Positions 47,363 to 55,555 of a stretch of DNA of 64,000 nt are shown one piece after another. Origin of the DNA: Thauera aromatica K172 (GTDB lineage Bacteria > Pseudomonadota > Gammaproteobacteria > Burkholderiales > Rhodocyclaceae). Within the stretch, counting starts at the first letter, position 1. Each line of letters starts with the position of its first letter. A model generated the notes under the pieces. That model was not told where the DNA came from, did not search any database, and saw only the letters and a program-made list of their open reading frames with translations. Position numbers and translations under genes: made by a program. The stretch is taken from contig NZ_CP028339.1 of NCBI RefSeq assembly GCF_003030465.1, forward strand, positions 1,054,001 through 1,118,000, written 5' to 3'.

Positions 47363-48049
47363 ATGCGCATCTTGTTGGCAGAGGACGATCCGGTCATCGC
47401 CGACGGCATCTGCCGCGCGTTGCGCCGTGGCGGCTGTGCCGTCGATCACGTGGGCGACGGGCTCGATGCGGATGCGGCAGTCAGCTCGCAGGCCTACGAC
47501 CTGCTGATCCTCGATCTGGGCCTGCCGCGGCTGAACGGGATCGAAGTGCTCAAGCGCCTGCGCGCGCGCAAGTCGGTTCAGCCGGTGCTGATCCTGACGG
47601 CCCAGGACGGCGTCGATGACCGCGTGCGCGGGCTCGATGCCGGCGCCGACGACTATCTGACCAAGCCTTTCGCGCTGCCCGAGCTGGAGGCGCGGGTGCG
47701 CGCGCTGAGCCGCCGGGGCACGGGGCAGCCGCGCTGCATCGAGGTCGGCCGGCTCAGCTACGACCAGGCCGACCGTGTGGTCAAGATCGACGGCCAGGTG
47801 GTGGACCTGTCGGCACGCGAGATCGGCCTGCTCGAAGTCTTTTTGCTGCGGGTGGGGCGGCTGGTGAGCAAGGACCAGCTCGTCGACCACTTGTGCGGCT
47901 GGGGTGAGGAAGTGTCGAGCAACGCGATCGAGGTCTATGTCCATCGCCTGCGCAAGAAGCTCGAGGACAGCGGGATCCGGATCGTCACCGTGCGCGGCCT
48001 GGGCTACTGCCTGGAAAACCCCGATGCTGGCGCGGCGGCGAAAGCCTGA
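47363..48049 (+). CDS. OmpR-family response regulator (TctD-like)
   Basis: 228 aa from ATG 47363 (MRILLAEDDP, the usual receiver start); an ATG five codons earlier (47348) is possible. Receiver with D7/D8, phospho-acceptor D51 (LLILDLGLP) and K100-region KPF; winged-helix DNA-binding domain from ~125 (VDLSAREIGLLEVFLLRVG; SNAIEVYVHRLRKKLEDSGI). A GATAAT hexamer at 47329-47334 is a likely -10. The sensor kinase gene overlaps its end by 26 bp, so the two form one unit. Target genes are unknown; TctD relatives control organic acid transport. Confidence 0.92.
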   Translation: MRILLAEDDPVIADGICRALRRGGCAVDHVGDGLDADAAVSSQAYDLLILDLGLPRLNGIEVLKRLRARKSVQPVLILTAQDGVDDRVRGLDAGADDYLTKPFALPELEARVRALSRRGTGQPRCIEVGRLSYDQADRVVKIDGQVVDLSAREIGLLEVFLLRVGRLVSKDQLVDHLCGWGEEVSSNAIEVYVHRLRKKLEDSGIRIVTVRGLGYCLENPDAGAAAKA

Positions 48050-49496
48050 ACGCGTTGCCGGCGGCGGGCGCAAGAGGACAGCGCCGAACTCGCTGTTCGG
48101 CGAGATCCTCGACTGGATGCTCGCGCCGCTGCTGTTCCTGTGGCCGATCTCGATCATCGTCACCCACAACGTCGCCGACAACATCGCCAATCAGCCCTAT
48201 GACCTCGCCCTGGCCGACAGCGTGCGTGCGCTGGCGCGGCTGGTGGTCGTCGAGAACGGTGAAGTGGTGGTCCATTTTCCGGCGCCGCCGCGGGCGCTGT
48301 TCCGCGCCGACCAGGACGACGCGGTGTATTACCAGGTCGCCAGCCACGGCGGCTCGATCCTTACCGGCGACGTCGAAATCGGCCGCCCGCCCTTGCCGGA
48401 AACGCTCTACGGCGAAGAAGTCCTGTTCCGCGATGAAGTAATCCACGGCGAGGAGGCGCGGGTCGCCTACCGCTTTCTGCGCCCCGAGCCGGACGAGCGC
48501 GACCTGTTGGTGCTGGTGCAGGTCGCGGAAACCCGCAACAAGCGCACCGATCTCGCCTCGAAGGTGGTGACCGGTGTGCTCCTGCCCCAGTTCGCCATCA
48601 TTCCGCTCGCGGTCGTGCTGGTGTGGGTCGGGCTCACGCGCGGCATCGCGCCCCTGAGCCGACTGCAGAGCATGATCCGGCGCCGGCGTCCGACCGACCT
48701 GTCGCCGATCGCGCCGGCCAGCGTGCCCGAGGAGGTCCGCCCGCTGATCATCGCCTTCAACGACATGATGGCGCGCCTGGAAGAGAACCTGCAGGCCCAG
48801 CAGCGTTTCATCGCCGACGCCGCACACCAGATGCGCACCCCCCTGACCGGGCTGAAGATGCAGACTGATCTGGCGCTGTACGAAACCGACCCGGAACAGC
48901 TGCACCAGTCGCTCGAACACATCGCCGAAAGCACCGACCGCGCCGCCCACCTGATCAACCAGCTTCTGTCCCTGGCACGTGCCGAGGCCAGTTTCGAGAA
49001 GCTGTATGCGGTCGAGCCGGTCGACCTGGAAGCCGTGGTGCGCACGGTGGCGCTCGAGCTCTACCCGCGCGCGCGGGCCAAGCAGATCGACCTCGGCGTC
49101 GAAGGGGGGCAGCACCTGCTGGTCGAAGGCAACCAGGTCCTGCTGCGGGAAATGGTCAAGAACCTGGTCGACAACGCAATCAAGTACACCCCGCGCGGCG
49201 GCCGCGTGACCGCGCGCACGCGCTTCGCGGGAGCGCCTATCCTCGAAGTCGAGGACTCCGGGGTCGGGATCGCGGAGGCGGACCGCGAGCGCGTGTTCGA
49301 GCGTTTCTACCGGGTGCTCGGCAGCGGCGAGGACGGCTCGGGCCTGGGGCTGCCGATCGTGCAGGAAATTGCCGAGTTGCACCGTGCGGTGGTGACCCTC
49401 GACGCCAGCCCCGGCGGGCGGGGCACGCTTGCGCGGGTCGTCTTCCCGCGCAGCCAGTTGCAGCCGCCACCGCCGGTGCATGGCGATTTCGCGTGA
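48024..49496 (+). CDS. Sensor histidine kinase, TctE-like (2CSK_N sensor domain)
   Basis: 490 aa from ATG 48024, inside the end of the regulator gene. A short Arg-rich start precedes LFGEILDWMLAPLLFLWP (TM1 ~33-52), typical of the 2CSK_N domain of TctE kinases; a periplasmic domain (~53-180), TM2 ~183-203, a HAMP-like segment, then the kinase core with phospho-acceptor H268 (FIADAAHQMRTPL), N box NLVDNAIKYTP, EVEDSGVGI and GSGLGLPIVQEI. TctE proteins sense tricarboxylates or other organic acids in the periplasm; the ligand here is not known. It pairs with the regulator just upstream. Confidence 0.92.
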   Translation: MLARRRKPERVAGGGRKRTAPNSLFGEILDWMLAPLLFLWPISIIVTHNVADNIANQPYDLALADSVRALARLVVVENGEVVVHFPAPPRALFRADQDDAVYYQVASHGGSILTGDVEIGRPPLPETLYGEEVLFRDEVIHGEEARVAYRFLRPEPDERDLLVLVQVAETRNKRTDLASKVVTGVLLPQFAIIPLAVVLVWVGLTRGIAPLSRLQSMIRRRRPTDLSPIAPASVPEEVRPLIIAFNDMMARLEENLQAQQRFIADAAHQMRTPLTGLKMQTDLALYETDPEQLHQSLEHIAESTDRAAHLINQLLSLARAEASFEKLYAVEPVDLEAVVRTVALELYPRARAKQIDLGVEGGQHLLVEGNQVLLREMVKNLVDNAIKYTPRGGRVTARTRFAGAPILEVEDSGVGIAEADRERVFERFYRVLGSGEDGSGLGLPIVQEIAELHRAVVTLDASPGGRGTLARVVFPRSQLQPPPPVHGDFA

Positions 49497-49595
49497 TTCA
49501 GGGCTGTTGCCCCAATGCCGCCGGCGTGGCCGCTGCACAGCCGGTCTGCCGCCCGGCTATCCCGTTCGGGAGATCGAAAAAACTGGCATGAATGT

Positions 49596-49623
49596 TTGAC
49601 CTTCGCGCGGAATTCGCTATAAT
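49596..49623 (+). promoter_or_regulatory. Promoter of tRNA-Phe
   Basis: TTGACC (49596-49601), 16-nt spacer, TATAAT (49618-49623); the mature tRNA starts 13 bp after the -10. One of the best sigma-70 matches in the window. Confidence 0.85.
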
Positions 49624-49635
49624 GCGCGCTCCTCA

Positions 49636-49711
49636 GGCCAGTTAGCTCAGTTGGTAGAGCAGCGGATTGAAAATCCGCGTGTCCGTGGTTCGATTCCGCG
49701 ACTGGCCACCA
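49636..49711 (+). tRNA. tRNA-Phe (anticodon GAA)
   Basis: 76 nt with encoded CCA. Acceptor stem GGCCAGT pairs with ACTGGCC; D-loop AGTTGGTA; anticodon GAA at 49669-49671 in loop TTGAAAA; T-arm with GGTTCGATTCC. All four arms fold. It has its own promoter and terminator. Confidence 0.97.
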
Positions 49712-49720
49712 AGAATCATC

Positions 49721-49762
49721 AAGCACTTAGCCCAGCCCACAAAGCTGGGCTAAGTGCTTTTT
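49721..49762 (+). terminator. Intrinsic terminator of tRNA-Phe
   Basis: 16-bp perfect stem AAGCACTTAGCCCAGC (49721-49736) / GCTGGGCTAAGTGCTT (49744-49759), 7-nt loop, then TTT. Confidence 0.92.
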
Positions 49763-49986
49763 GTGCCGTGTTCTGACATTTTTCCGTCAAAGGCACCGGT
49801 GGCCGATTGCGTTTGCATGCGCTCCAGTGCGCAGTTGCAGCGCCTGCCGGCGGTTCATCACCACCATGCGTGCCTTGCCCTATACGCAGCGCCTGCATTC
49901 ACGGAGTTCCCTGTCTTTGCCCACGCCCCTCCTTATGCCCCCTTGCGTGCCGCGCAGAGGGGCGAATGGAAGCCATGAGAAGGATG

Positions 49987-50015
49987 TTGATACGTGCTTG
50001 TATTGATGCTATAAA
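49987..50015 (+). promoter_or_regulatory. Promoter of the toxin-antitoxin pair
   Basis: TTGATA (49987-49992), 17-nt spacer, TATAAA (50010-50015), 30 bp before the antitoxin ATG. Strong for this GC-rich genome. The 220 bp between the tRNA terminator and this promoter hold nothing recognisable. Confidence 0.75.
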
Positions 50016-50045
50016 AAGCACCACGAAAAAATCTTGGTGGATGAG

Positions 50046-50294
50046 ATGGCGCACCTGATTCTGGCGGAAACCACCGCGAGCGTTTCCGAGCTGAAGAAGA
50101 ACCCCATGGGTACGGTTGCAGCCGGCGAGGGGATGCCGGTGGCCATTCTGAATCGCAACGCGCCAGCCTTCTATTGCGTTCCCGCAAAGGCGTACGAAGC
50201 GCTGATGGACCGCCTCGAGGATTTGGAGCTGAATGCCCTTGCCGACGTCCGTGCCGGCCAGCGCGTCACCAGGGTCATGCTCGATGAGCTATGA
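50046..50294 (+). CDS. Phd/YefM-type antitoxin
   Basis: 82 aa from ATG 50046 (GGTGG upstream; TTG 50034 and GTG 50037 are in-frame alternatives). The N-terminal part TTASVSELKKNPMGTVAAGEGMPVAILNRN in short pieces matches Phd/StbD-type antitoxins that bind their own promoter; the C-terminal LEDLELNALADVRAGQ part should wrap the toxin. It overlaps the toxin gene by 11 bp, and its own AT-rich promoter lies upstream. Confidence 0.88.
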   Translation: MAHLILAETTASVSELKKNPMGTVAAGEGMPVAILNRNAPAFYCVPAKAYEALMDRLEDLELNALADVRAGQRVTRVMLDEL

Positions 50295-50565
50295 GCTCGG
50301 GTTCGTCGATGAGGTCCTGGCTGAGTGGCGAAAACTCGATGGCAGCGTCCGAGAGCAGTTCAAGAAGAAGCTTGCCGAGCGCCTGGACACGCCGCGTGTG
50401 CCGGCAGCAAAACTCAGTGGGCATCCGGACCGCTACAAAATCAAGCTTTGCAGTGTTGGCTACCGCCTGGTCTATGAGGTGCGGGACCAGCAACTGATTG
50501 TGGTCGTCATTGCGGTGGGGAAGCGGGACCGCAATGCGGTGTACAAGGCGGCGGGCGTACGCTGA
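50284..50565 (+). CDS. RelE/ParE-family toxin
   Basis: 93 aa starting MSYELGFVDEVLAEWRKL, overlapping the antitoxin end. Family features: KLDGSVREQFKKKLAERL, KLSGHPDRYKIKL, GYRLVYEVRDQQLIVVVIAVGKRDR and a C-terminal Tyr/Lys. RelE toxins cut mRNA on the ribosome; the basic residues and C-terminal Tyr-Lys favour RelE over ParE activity. Together with the preceding gene it is a complete type II module 0.6 kb downstream of tRNA-Phe. Confidence 0.9.
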   Translation: MSYELGFVDEVLAEWRKLDGSVREQFKKKLAERLDTPRVPAAKLSGHPDRYKIKLCSVGYRLVYEVRDQQLIVVVIAVGKRDRNAVYKAAGVR

Positions 50566-50744
50566 CCAGGCGAAGTGACCATGCTTGCGGCGAAGTGGGT
50601 GCCGCACCGCGCAATGTGAAAGGGCGGGCTGACGGCAGGCCTCGAGTACTCAACAAAGCTCCTTAAGAGACTTTCAGTTTGCTTTATGTCTGGGGACGAC
50701 CCGTGTGCCAGTCGGGGGCTGCATTGCGCGGCATTTCGAATGAC

Positions 50745-50750
50745 TATAAA
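50745..50750 (+). promoter_or_regulatory. -10 element of the MFS gene, suggesting a leaderless transcript
   Basis: TATAAA is followed by 8 nt (TTCCGCCT) before the start codon at 50759, with no Shine-Dalgarno sequence. Same geometry as at dnaX. Confidence 0.45.
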
Positions 50751-50758
50751 TTCCGCCT

Positions 50759-51970
50759 ATGATGAACGCCGCTTCGACGCAACGTGCCCGCACCCTGTTG
50801 ATCGCCAATTTGTTGGGACAGATGGCTTTCGGCCTGCTGGCGATGACGATTTCCATCCCCTCGATGCAGGAGTGGGGGGCGATCTTCGGGTCGAGCCAGT
50901 CGAATGTCCAGCTTACCTTCAGCGCGTATCTGCTCGCGTTCGGTGGCCTGCAGCTGGTCTATGGGCCGCTGTCGGACCAGTTTGGGCGGAAAAGAATGCT
51001 GTTGGCGGGGTTGTCGCTGGCGGGCGTCGGTTCGGTCCTGGCTGCCCTGGCGCCTGACCTGGCAACCCTGACTGCGGCACGCGTGCTGCAGGGTGCGGGC
51101 AGTGCGGCAGGAATGGTGGTGGGCAGGGCGATGGTCCAGGATCTGTTCCACGGGCCGGAGCGCACCCGGGTGATGGCCTACGTCGGCATGGTGATGGGCC
51201 TGTGCCCGCCGCTGGCCACCATCGTCGGCGGGCAACTCCATGTGCGTCTGGGCTGGCAGGCCAATTTCGTGCTCATCGCCGTTCTTGCCGCTGTCCTGCT
51301 GTTGGCGGCCTGGCGCGGCCTGCCCGCTCCGCACAAGCCGGTTGCGGGCCGTCCGCACTGGTTCGTGAATATGCTTTCATCGTACTCACGCCTGCTCCGG
51401 GAGCCGGTCTTCCTGCTCTATGTGGCGATCCTGTCGATGACTACCGCTACGTTCTATGCCTTTCTCGGCGGCGCGCCGATCGTCCTCGGCAGCTACGGTG
51501 TCGGTCCCGAAGGCATCGGTTACTACATCATGTGCATACCGGCGGCGTACATCGTTGGCAATTACCTGACCACGCATCTGGTGCATCGGGCGCGGGAGGG
51601 GCTGATCATGGGGCTCGGCCAGATGTTCACGGTGGGCGGCATCGGCCTGATGCTTGCGCTCGGGCTGGCCGGGCTGAATACGCCGCTGGCCCTCGCCCTG
51701 CCGCTGCTGCTGCTGGGCCTGGGACATGGCTTTCTGATGCCGTCGACGCTCGCCGGCACGGTTGGCGTGCTGCCGGCGCTGGCCGGTTCGGCCGCGGCCG
51801 TGGCCGGTGTGCTGCAGCAACTGATGGGGGCGGTGGGCAGCTATGCGGTGGGGCTGTTCCCGCATCACGGAGTGGTGAATCTGGGGGTGCTGATGATGGC
51901 CTTTACCCTGTGCGCGGCGGCGGCGCAGGTGCTGATGCATCGCCGCCGTCCGGCAAGCGCAACCGGATAG
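50759..51970 (+). CDS. Bcr/CflA-type multidrug MFS exporter
   Basis: 403 aa, twelve hydrophobic segments. MFS motif A is GPLSDQFGRKR in the loop after TM2; the ISIPSMQEWGAIFGSSQSNVQLTFSAYLLAFG stretch in parts and GRAMVQDLF in TM4-TM5 are typical of drug:H+ antiporter family 1, Bcr/CflA subgroup. It probably exports drugs or metabolites with proton import. ATG ATG start without ribosome site (see promoter entry). A hairpin terminator lies 125 bp downstream. Confidence 0.88.
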   Translation: MMNAASTQRARTLLIANLLGQMAFGLLAMTISIPSMQEWGAIFGSSQSNVQLTFSAYLLAFGGLQLVYGPLSDQFGRKRMLLAGLSLAGVGSVLAALAPDLATLTAARVLQGAGSAAGMVVGRAMVQDLFHGPERTRVMAYVGMVMGLCPPLATIVGGQLHVRLGWQANFVLIAVLAAVLLLAAWRGLPAPHKPVAGRPHWFVNMLSSYSRLLREPVFLLYVAILSMTTATFYAFLGGAPIVLGSYGVGPEGIGYYIMCIPAAYIVGNYLTTHLVHRAREGLIMGLGQMFTVGGIGLMLALGLAGLNTPLALALPLLLLGLGHGFLMPSTLAGTVGVLPALAGSAAAVAGVLQQLMGAVGSYAVGLFPHHGVVNLGVLMMAFTLCAAAAQVLMHRRRPASATG

Positions 51971-52070
51971 GGCCGCTTCGCATGTTCGAGCGGGCTGCGC
52001 GCTTGGCGCCGAGCCCGCGGGGTGCGTACGGGCTTGGGCGTGGGCGTGGATTCGCCCGCGGGTTTGTTGC

Positions 52071-52076
52071 TATACT
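52071..52076 (+). promoter_or_regulatory. Isolated -10-like hexamer before a short hairpin unit
   Basis: TATACT about 20 bp upstream of an intrinsic terminator and not next to any gene start. The -35 region is poor. Confidence 0.35.
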
Positions 52077-52094
52077 GGCGTCCGATTTCACCGG

Positions 52095-52122
52095 ACGGGC
52101 CGACAGAGTGTCGGCCCGTTTT
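52095..52122 (+). terminator. Intrinsic terminator downstream of the MFS gene
   Basis: 11-bp perfect stem ACGGGCCGACA (52095-52105) / TGTCGGCCCGT (52109-52119), 3-nt loop GAG, then TTTT. It ends MFS transcription, or a tiny transcript from the TATACT at 52071. Confidence 0.85.
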
Positions 52123-52191
52123 CGTTCGTGCTCCCGCTTTTCAGGTTGAAGTGGCTGATTCTGCTCAAGTTTTTTGCACTTTCCGCAGTGT

Positions 52192-52197
52192 TATAAT
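52192..52197 (+). promoter_or_regulatory. -10 element of hemA
   Basis: Consensus TATAAT 30 bp before the hemA start, downstream of a T-run (52170-52175); the -35 is weak. Confidence 0.6.
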
Positions 52198-52227
52198 GCG
52201 TCGGCTGTCGACGAGGCCGTTTTCTGC

Positions 52228-53481
52228 ATGCAACTCTACGCTCTGGGTCTGAATCATCACACGGCGCCGCTCGCGATCCGCGAACGGGTCGCGTTTCAGC
52301 CTGAGCATCTGCAGCAGGCCCTGCACGGCCTCGCTCATGCCGACTCGGTGCGCGAAGCGGCGATCCTGTCGACCTGCAACCGCACCGAGCTTTACTTCGC
52401 CGCCGAGCAGCCCCAGCGCGTCGCCGACTGGCTGGCGCACTTTCACCACGTCTCGCTGAACGAAGTCTCGCCCTACCTGTACGCCTACCCGCAGCGTGAC
52501 GCGATCCGCCACGTCTTCCGCGTCGCCAGCGGGCTCGATTCGATGGTCATCGGCGAGCCGCAGATCCTGGGCCAGGTCAAGGATGCGGCGCGCTTCGCGG
52601 AACAGGCCGGGACCCTGGGCGTGCTGCTGCACAAGCTGTTCCAGAGCACGTTCGCGGTGGCCAAGGAAGTGCGCTCGACGACCGCGATCGGCGCCAATAC
52701 GGTGTCGATGGCGGCCGCGGCGGTGCACCTGACCGAGCGTATTTTCGGCCGTGTCTCCGATCAGCACGTGCTGTTCATCGGCGCAGGCGAGATGATCGAA
52801 CTCTGTGCGGCGCACTTTGGCGGCGCCTGTCCGAAGTCGATGACCGTCGCCAACCGCACCGAGGAGCGCGCCCAGGCCCTGGCTTCGCGCTTCGGCGCGC
52901 GCACCTTGCGCATCGACCAGATCGGCGAGGCCCTGGCGCGCTTCGACGTAGTCGTGTCCTGCACCGCCGCGCCTCTCCCCCTGGTCGGTCTGGGCATGGT
53001 CGAGCGCGCGGTGAAGGCACGCCGCCACCGGCCGATGGTGATGGTCGATCTGGCCGTGCCGCGCGACATCGAGCCCGAGATCGCCGAGCTCGACGACGTC
53101 TTCCTGTACACCGTGGACGATCTCGCGCAGGTCGTCGAAGCGGGGATGGAGTCGCGCCAGCAGGCGGTGGTCGAGGCCGAGCAGATCATCGACTCGCGGG
53201 TCGACGGCTTCCTGCACTGGATGGCGGCGCGCGGCAGCGTGCCGACCATCCGCGCGCTGCGCGAACATGCCGAAGCCCTGCGCCAGGCCGAGCTCGAGCG
53301 CGCCCTGCGCCTGCTGGCGAAGGGCGAGGAGCCGCAGCGCGTGCTCGACGCCCTCTCGCACGGCCTCACCAACAAGCTCATGCACGGCCCCACGCGCTTC
53401 CTGAACCAGGCCGACGAGACCCGCAAGGCCGAGGCCGGGCGGCTCGTCGAGCAGCTGTTCAACCTGCCGTCCCACGGCTAG
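52228..53481 (+). CDS. hemA: Glutamyl-tRNA reductase
   Basis: 417 aa from ATG 52228. First step of C5-pathway tetrapyrrole synthesis: glutamyl-tRNA to glutamate-1-semialdehyde with NADPH. Catalytic C50 lies in [20 protein letters not shown] is the N-terminal signature; the NADPH domain has [17 protein letters not shown] and VANRTEERA; the C-terminal dimerisation helix follows. An in-frame start at 52174 would lie upstream of the -10, so it is rejected. prfA and prmC follow, a common order. Confidence 0.96.
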   Translation: MQLYALGLNHHTAPLAIRERVAFQPEHLQQALHGLAHADSVREAAILSTCNRTELYFAAEQPQRVADWLAHFHHVSLNEVSPYLYAYPQRDAIRHVFRVASGLDSMVIGEPQILGQVKDAARFAEQAGTLGVLLHKLFQSTFAVAKEVRSTTAIGANTVSMAAAAVHLTERIFGRVSDQHVLFIGAGEMIELCAAHFGGACPKSMTVANRTEERAQALASRFGARTLRIDQIGEALARFDVVVSCTAAPLPLVGLGMVERAVKARRHRPMVMVDLAVPRDIEPEIAELDDVFLYTVDDLAQVVEAGMESRQQAVVEAEQIIDSRVDGFLHWMAARGSVPTIRALREHAEALRQAELERALRLLAKGEEPQRVLDALSHGLTNKLMHGPTRFLNQADETRKAEAGRLVEQLFNLPSHG

Positions 53482-53539
53482 GGCGCTACGGCCGATTCTT
53501 TACCGCCTGCGCCCGGCGCAGGCCCTCCGGGCTGACTCC

Positions 53540-54625
53540 ATGAAGCGAAGCATCCGCGACAAACTCGAACACCTCGTCCGCCGCCTCGACGAACTCGATC
53601 GCACACTCGCGGCCGGGGAAACGGCGAACGACATGAAACGGTTCCGCGAACTGTCGCAGGAGCGCGCCGAAGTCGAACCGGTGGTCGCCCTGTACCGGGC
53701 TTGCGCGCAGGCGGAGGCCGACTGCGCGACGGCGCGCGAGCTGCTCGACGATGCCGAGATGCGCGAGCTCGGCGAGCAGGAGCTGGCCGCCGGTGAAGCG
53801 CGCATCGTCGAGTTGGAGGAGGCGCTGCAGCGCGCGCTGCTGCCGCGCGACCCCAATGACGAGCGCAACCTTTTCCTCGAGATCCGGGCCGGTACCGGGG
53901 GCGACGAGGCGGCGCTGTTCGCCGGCGATCTGCTGCGCATGTACAGCCGCTATGCCGAGCGCCAGCGCTGGAAGGTGGAGATCGTGTCGGCGAGCGAGTC
54001 CGACCTCGGCGGCTACAAGGAAGTGATCGCCCGCATTGCCGGCGCGGGCGCCTATTCGAAGCTGAAGTTCGAGTCCGGCGGCCACCGCGTCCAGCGCGTG
54101 CCGGTGACCGAAACCCAGGGCCGCATCCACACTTCGGCGTGCACGGTGGCGGTACTGCCCGAAGCGGACGAAGTCGAGGCGGTGAACATCAACCCGGCGG
54201 ATCTGCGCATCGATACTTTCCGCGCTTCGGGTGCCGGCGGCCAGCACATCAACAAGACCGATTCGGCGGTGCGCATCACCCATCTCCCGAGCGGCATCGT
54301 CGTCGAGTGCCAGGACGATCGTTCGCAGCACCGCAACAAGGCGCAGGCGCTGGCGGTGCTGGCCGCGCGCCTGCACGATGCCGAAGCGCGTGCGCGGCAA
54401 AGCGCCGAAGCGGCACAGCGCAAGAGCCTGATCGGCAGCGGAGACCGCTCCGAGCGCATCCGCACCTACAATTTTCCCCAGGGCCGGGTCACCGATCACC
54501 GCATCAACCTGACCTTGTACAAGCTCGATGCGGTGATGCAGGGCGAGCTCGACGAACTCGTCGACGCCCTGATCCTGGAGCACCAGGCCGAACTGCTGGC
54601 TGCGCTGGCGGGGGACGGCGCATGA
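53540..54625 (+). CDS. prfA: Peptide chain release factor 1
   Basis: 361 aa. Recognises UAA and UAG and triggers peptide release. The GGQ motif is at residues 233-235 ([16 protein letters not shown]), and the tripeptide discriminator is PVT in [10 protein letters not shown], the RF1 rather than RF2 (SPF) type. The ribosome site is weak. It lies 58 bp after hemA and overlaps prmC by ATGA; PrmC methylates the GGQ glutamine. Confidence 0.97.
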   Translation: MKRSIRDKLEHLVRRLDELDRTLAAGETANDMKRFRELSQERAEVEPVVALYRACAQAEADCATARELLDDAEMRELGEQELAAGEARIVELEEALQRALLPRDPNDERNLFLEIRAGTGGDEAALFAGDLLRMYSRYAERQRWKVEIVSASESDLGGYKEVIARIAGAGAYSKLKFESGGHRVQRVPVTETQGRIHTSACTVAVLPEADEVEAVNINPADLRIDTFRASGAGGQHINKTDSAVRITHLPSGIVVECQDDRSQHRNKAQALAVLAARLHDAEARARQSAEAAQRKSLIGSGDRSERIRTYNFPQGRVTDHRINLTLYKLDAVMQGELDELVDALILEHQAELLAALAGDGA

Positions 54626-55491
54626 GCGCGGCTTCATCCGGCGCCGCCCTGCCGCCCGCGGCGGCGCCCGACATCGCCGCGGCGCTGGCCTGGGCGCGCA
54701 CGCACATTGAACCGCTCGATGCCCGCGTGCTGCTGCGCCATGTGCTGCAGTGTTCGGGGGCGCGCCTGGCCGCCTATCCCGAGCAGCGCCTGGCCGCTTC
54801 CGAGTGGGCGGCGTACCGCGGCCTGGTCGAGCGTCGCACGGCGGGAGAACCGGTGGCTTACCTCACCGGTACGCGCGAGTTTTACGGGCGGGAATTCCTC
54901 GTCACCCCCGCGGTGCTGATTCCGCGCCCGGAGACCGAGCTGCTGGTCGAACTCGCCCTTGCCCATTGCGCGGCGCGGCGCGGCGTGCGCGTGCTCGACC
55001 TGGGGACGGGCAGCGGGGCGCTGGCGGTGACGCTTGCGCTCGAACTCGATGCGCCCGACGTGGTGGCCGTCGACCGTTCGCGCGAGGCGCTCCAGGTGGC
55101 GATGGCCAATGCCGCGCGGCTCGGCGCCAGCGCCTGCTTCGTCCTCAGCGACTGGTTCGCGGCGCTGGGCGAGGAGCGCTTCGGACTCATCGTCGCCAAC
55201 CCGCCCTACGTGGCGGCGGGCGATCCGCACCTGGCGCAGGGCGACGTGCGCTTCGAGCCGGTGACGGCGCTCGCCGCCGGGCCGGCGGGGTTCGACGACC
55301 TGGCCGCGATCGTGGGCGCCGCGCCGCGCTGGCTGGAGGACGGCGGCTGGTTGTTCCTCGAGCATGGCTACGATCAGGCGGCGGCGGTGCGCAGCCTGCT
55401 GCTCGATGCCGGTTTCGGCGCGATCGCTTCGTGGAAGGATCTGGCCGGCCTCGAGCGCGTCTCGGGCGGGCGCTGGCCCGGGCGTAAATGA
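54622..55491 (+). CDS. prmC: Release factor glutamine methyltransferase
   Basis: 289 aa. Methylates the GGQ glutamine of release factors using SAM. Contains [17 protein letters not shown] and [15 protein letters not shown], the SAM site [16 protein letters not shown] and the substrate motif NPPY ([13 protein letters not shown]). The first ~20 residues are an Ala/Pro-rich extension. Its start overlaps prfA by ATGA. It converges on aspS with a terminator hairpin between. Confidence 0.96.
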   Translation: MSAASSGAALPPAAAPDIAAALAWARTHIEPLDARVLLRHVLQCSGARLAAYPEQRLAASEWAAYRGLVERRTAGEPVAYLTGTREFYGREFLVTPAVLIPRPETELLVELALAHCAARRGVRVLDLGTGSGALAVTLALELDAPDVVAVDRSREALQVAMANAARLGASACFVLSDWFAALGEERFGLIVANPPYVAAGDPHLAQGDVRFEPVTALAAGPAGFDDLAAIVGAAPRWLEDGGWLFLEHGYDQAAAVRSLLLDAGFGAIASWKDLAGLERVSGGRWPGRK

Positions 55492-55533
55492 AAAACCGCC
55501 GCCGGTCCGCCGTGGGGGGCGGGCCGGCGGCGG
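55491..55533 (-). terminator. Intrinsic terminator of aspS
   Basis: Read on the minus strand: arms at 55533-55518 and 55511-55496 form a 16-bp stem with one mismatch, followed by TTTTT (55495-55491). It starts 22 bp after the aspS stop and overlaps the end of prmC on the other strand. Confidence 0.8.
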
Positions 55534-55555
55534 CTTGGTGGCCGTTTCGCCGGGC

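Noticed and set aside
49754..50006. Small open frames between tRNA-Phe and the antitoxin
   Set aside because: Short, no ribosome site, no family features, and several frames are equally open.
49636..50600. Attachment site (att) at tRNA-Phe
   Set aside because: No direct copy of the tRNA 3' end was found downstream within the window and no integrase is present.
52174..52227. Earlier in-frame start of hemA at 52174
   Set aside because: It lies upstream of the TATAAT at 52192-52197 and adds sequence unlike the family; [15 protein letters not shown] is the usual N terminus.
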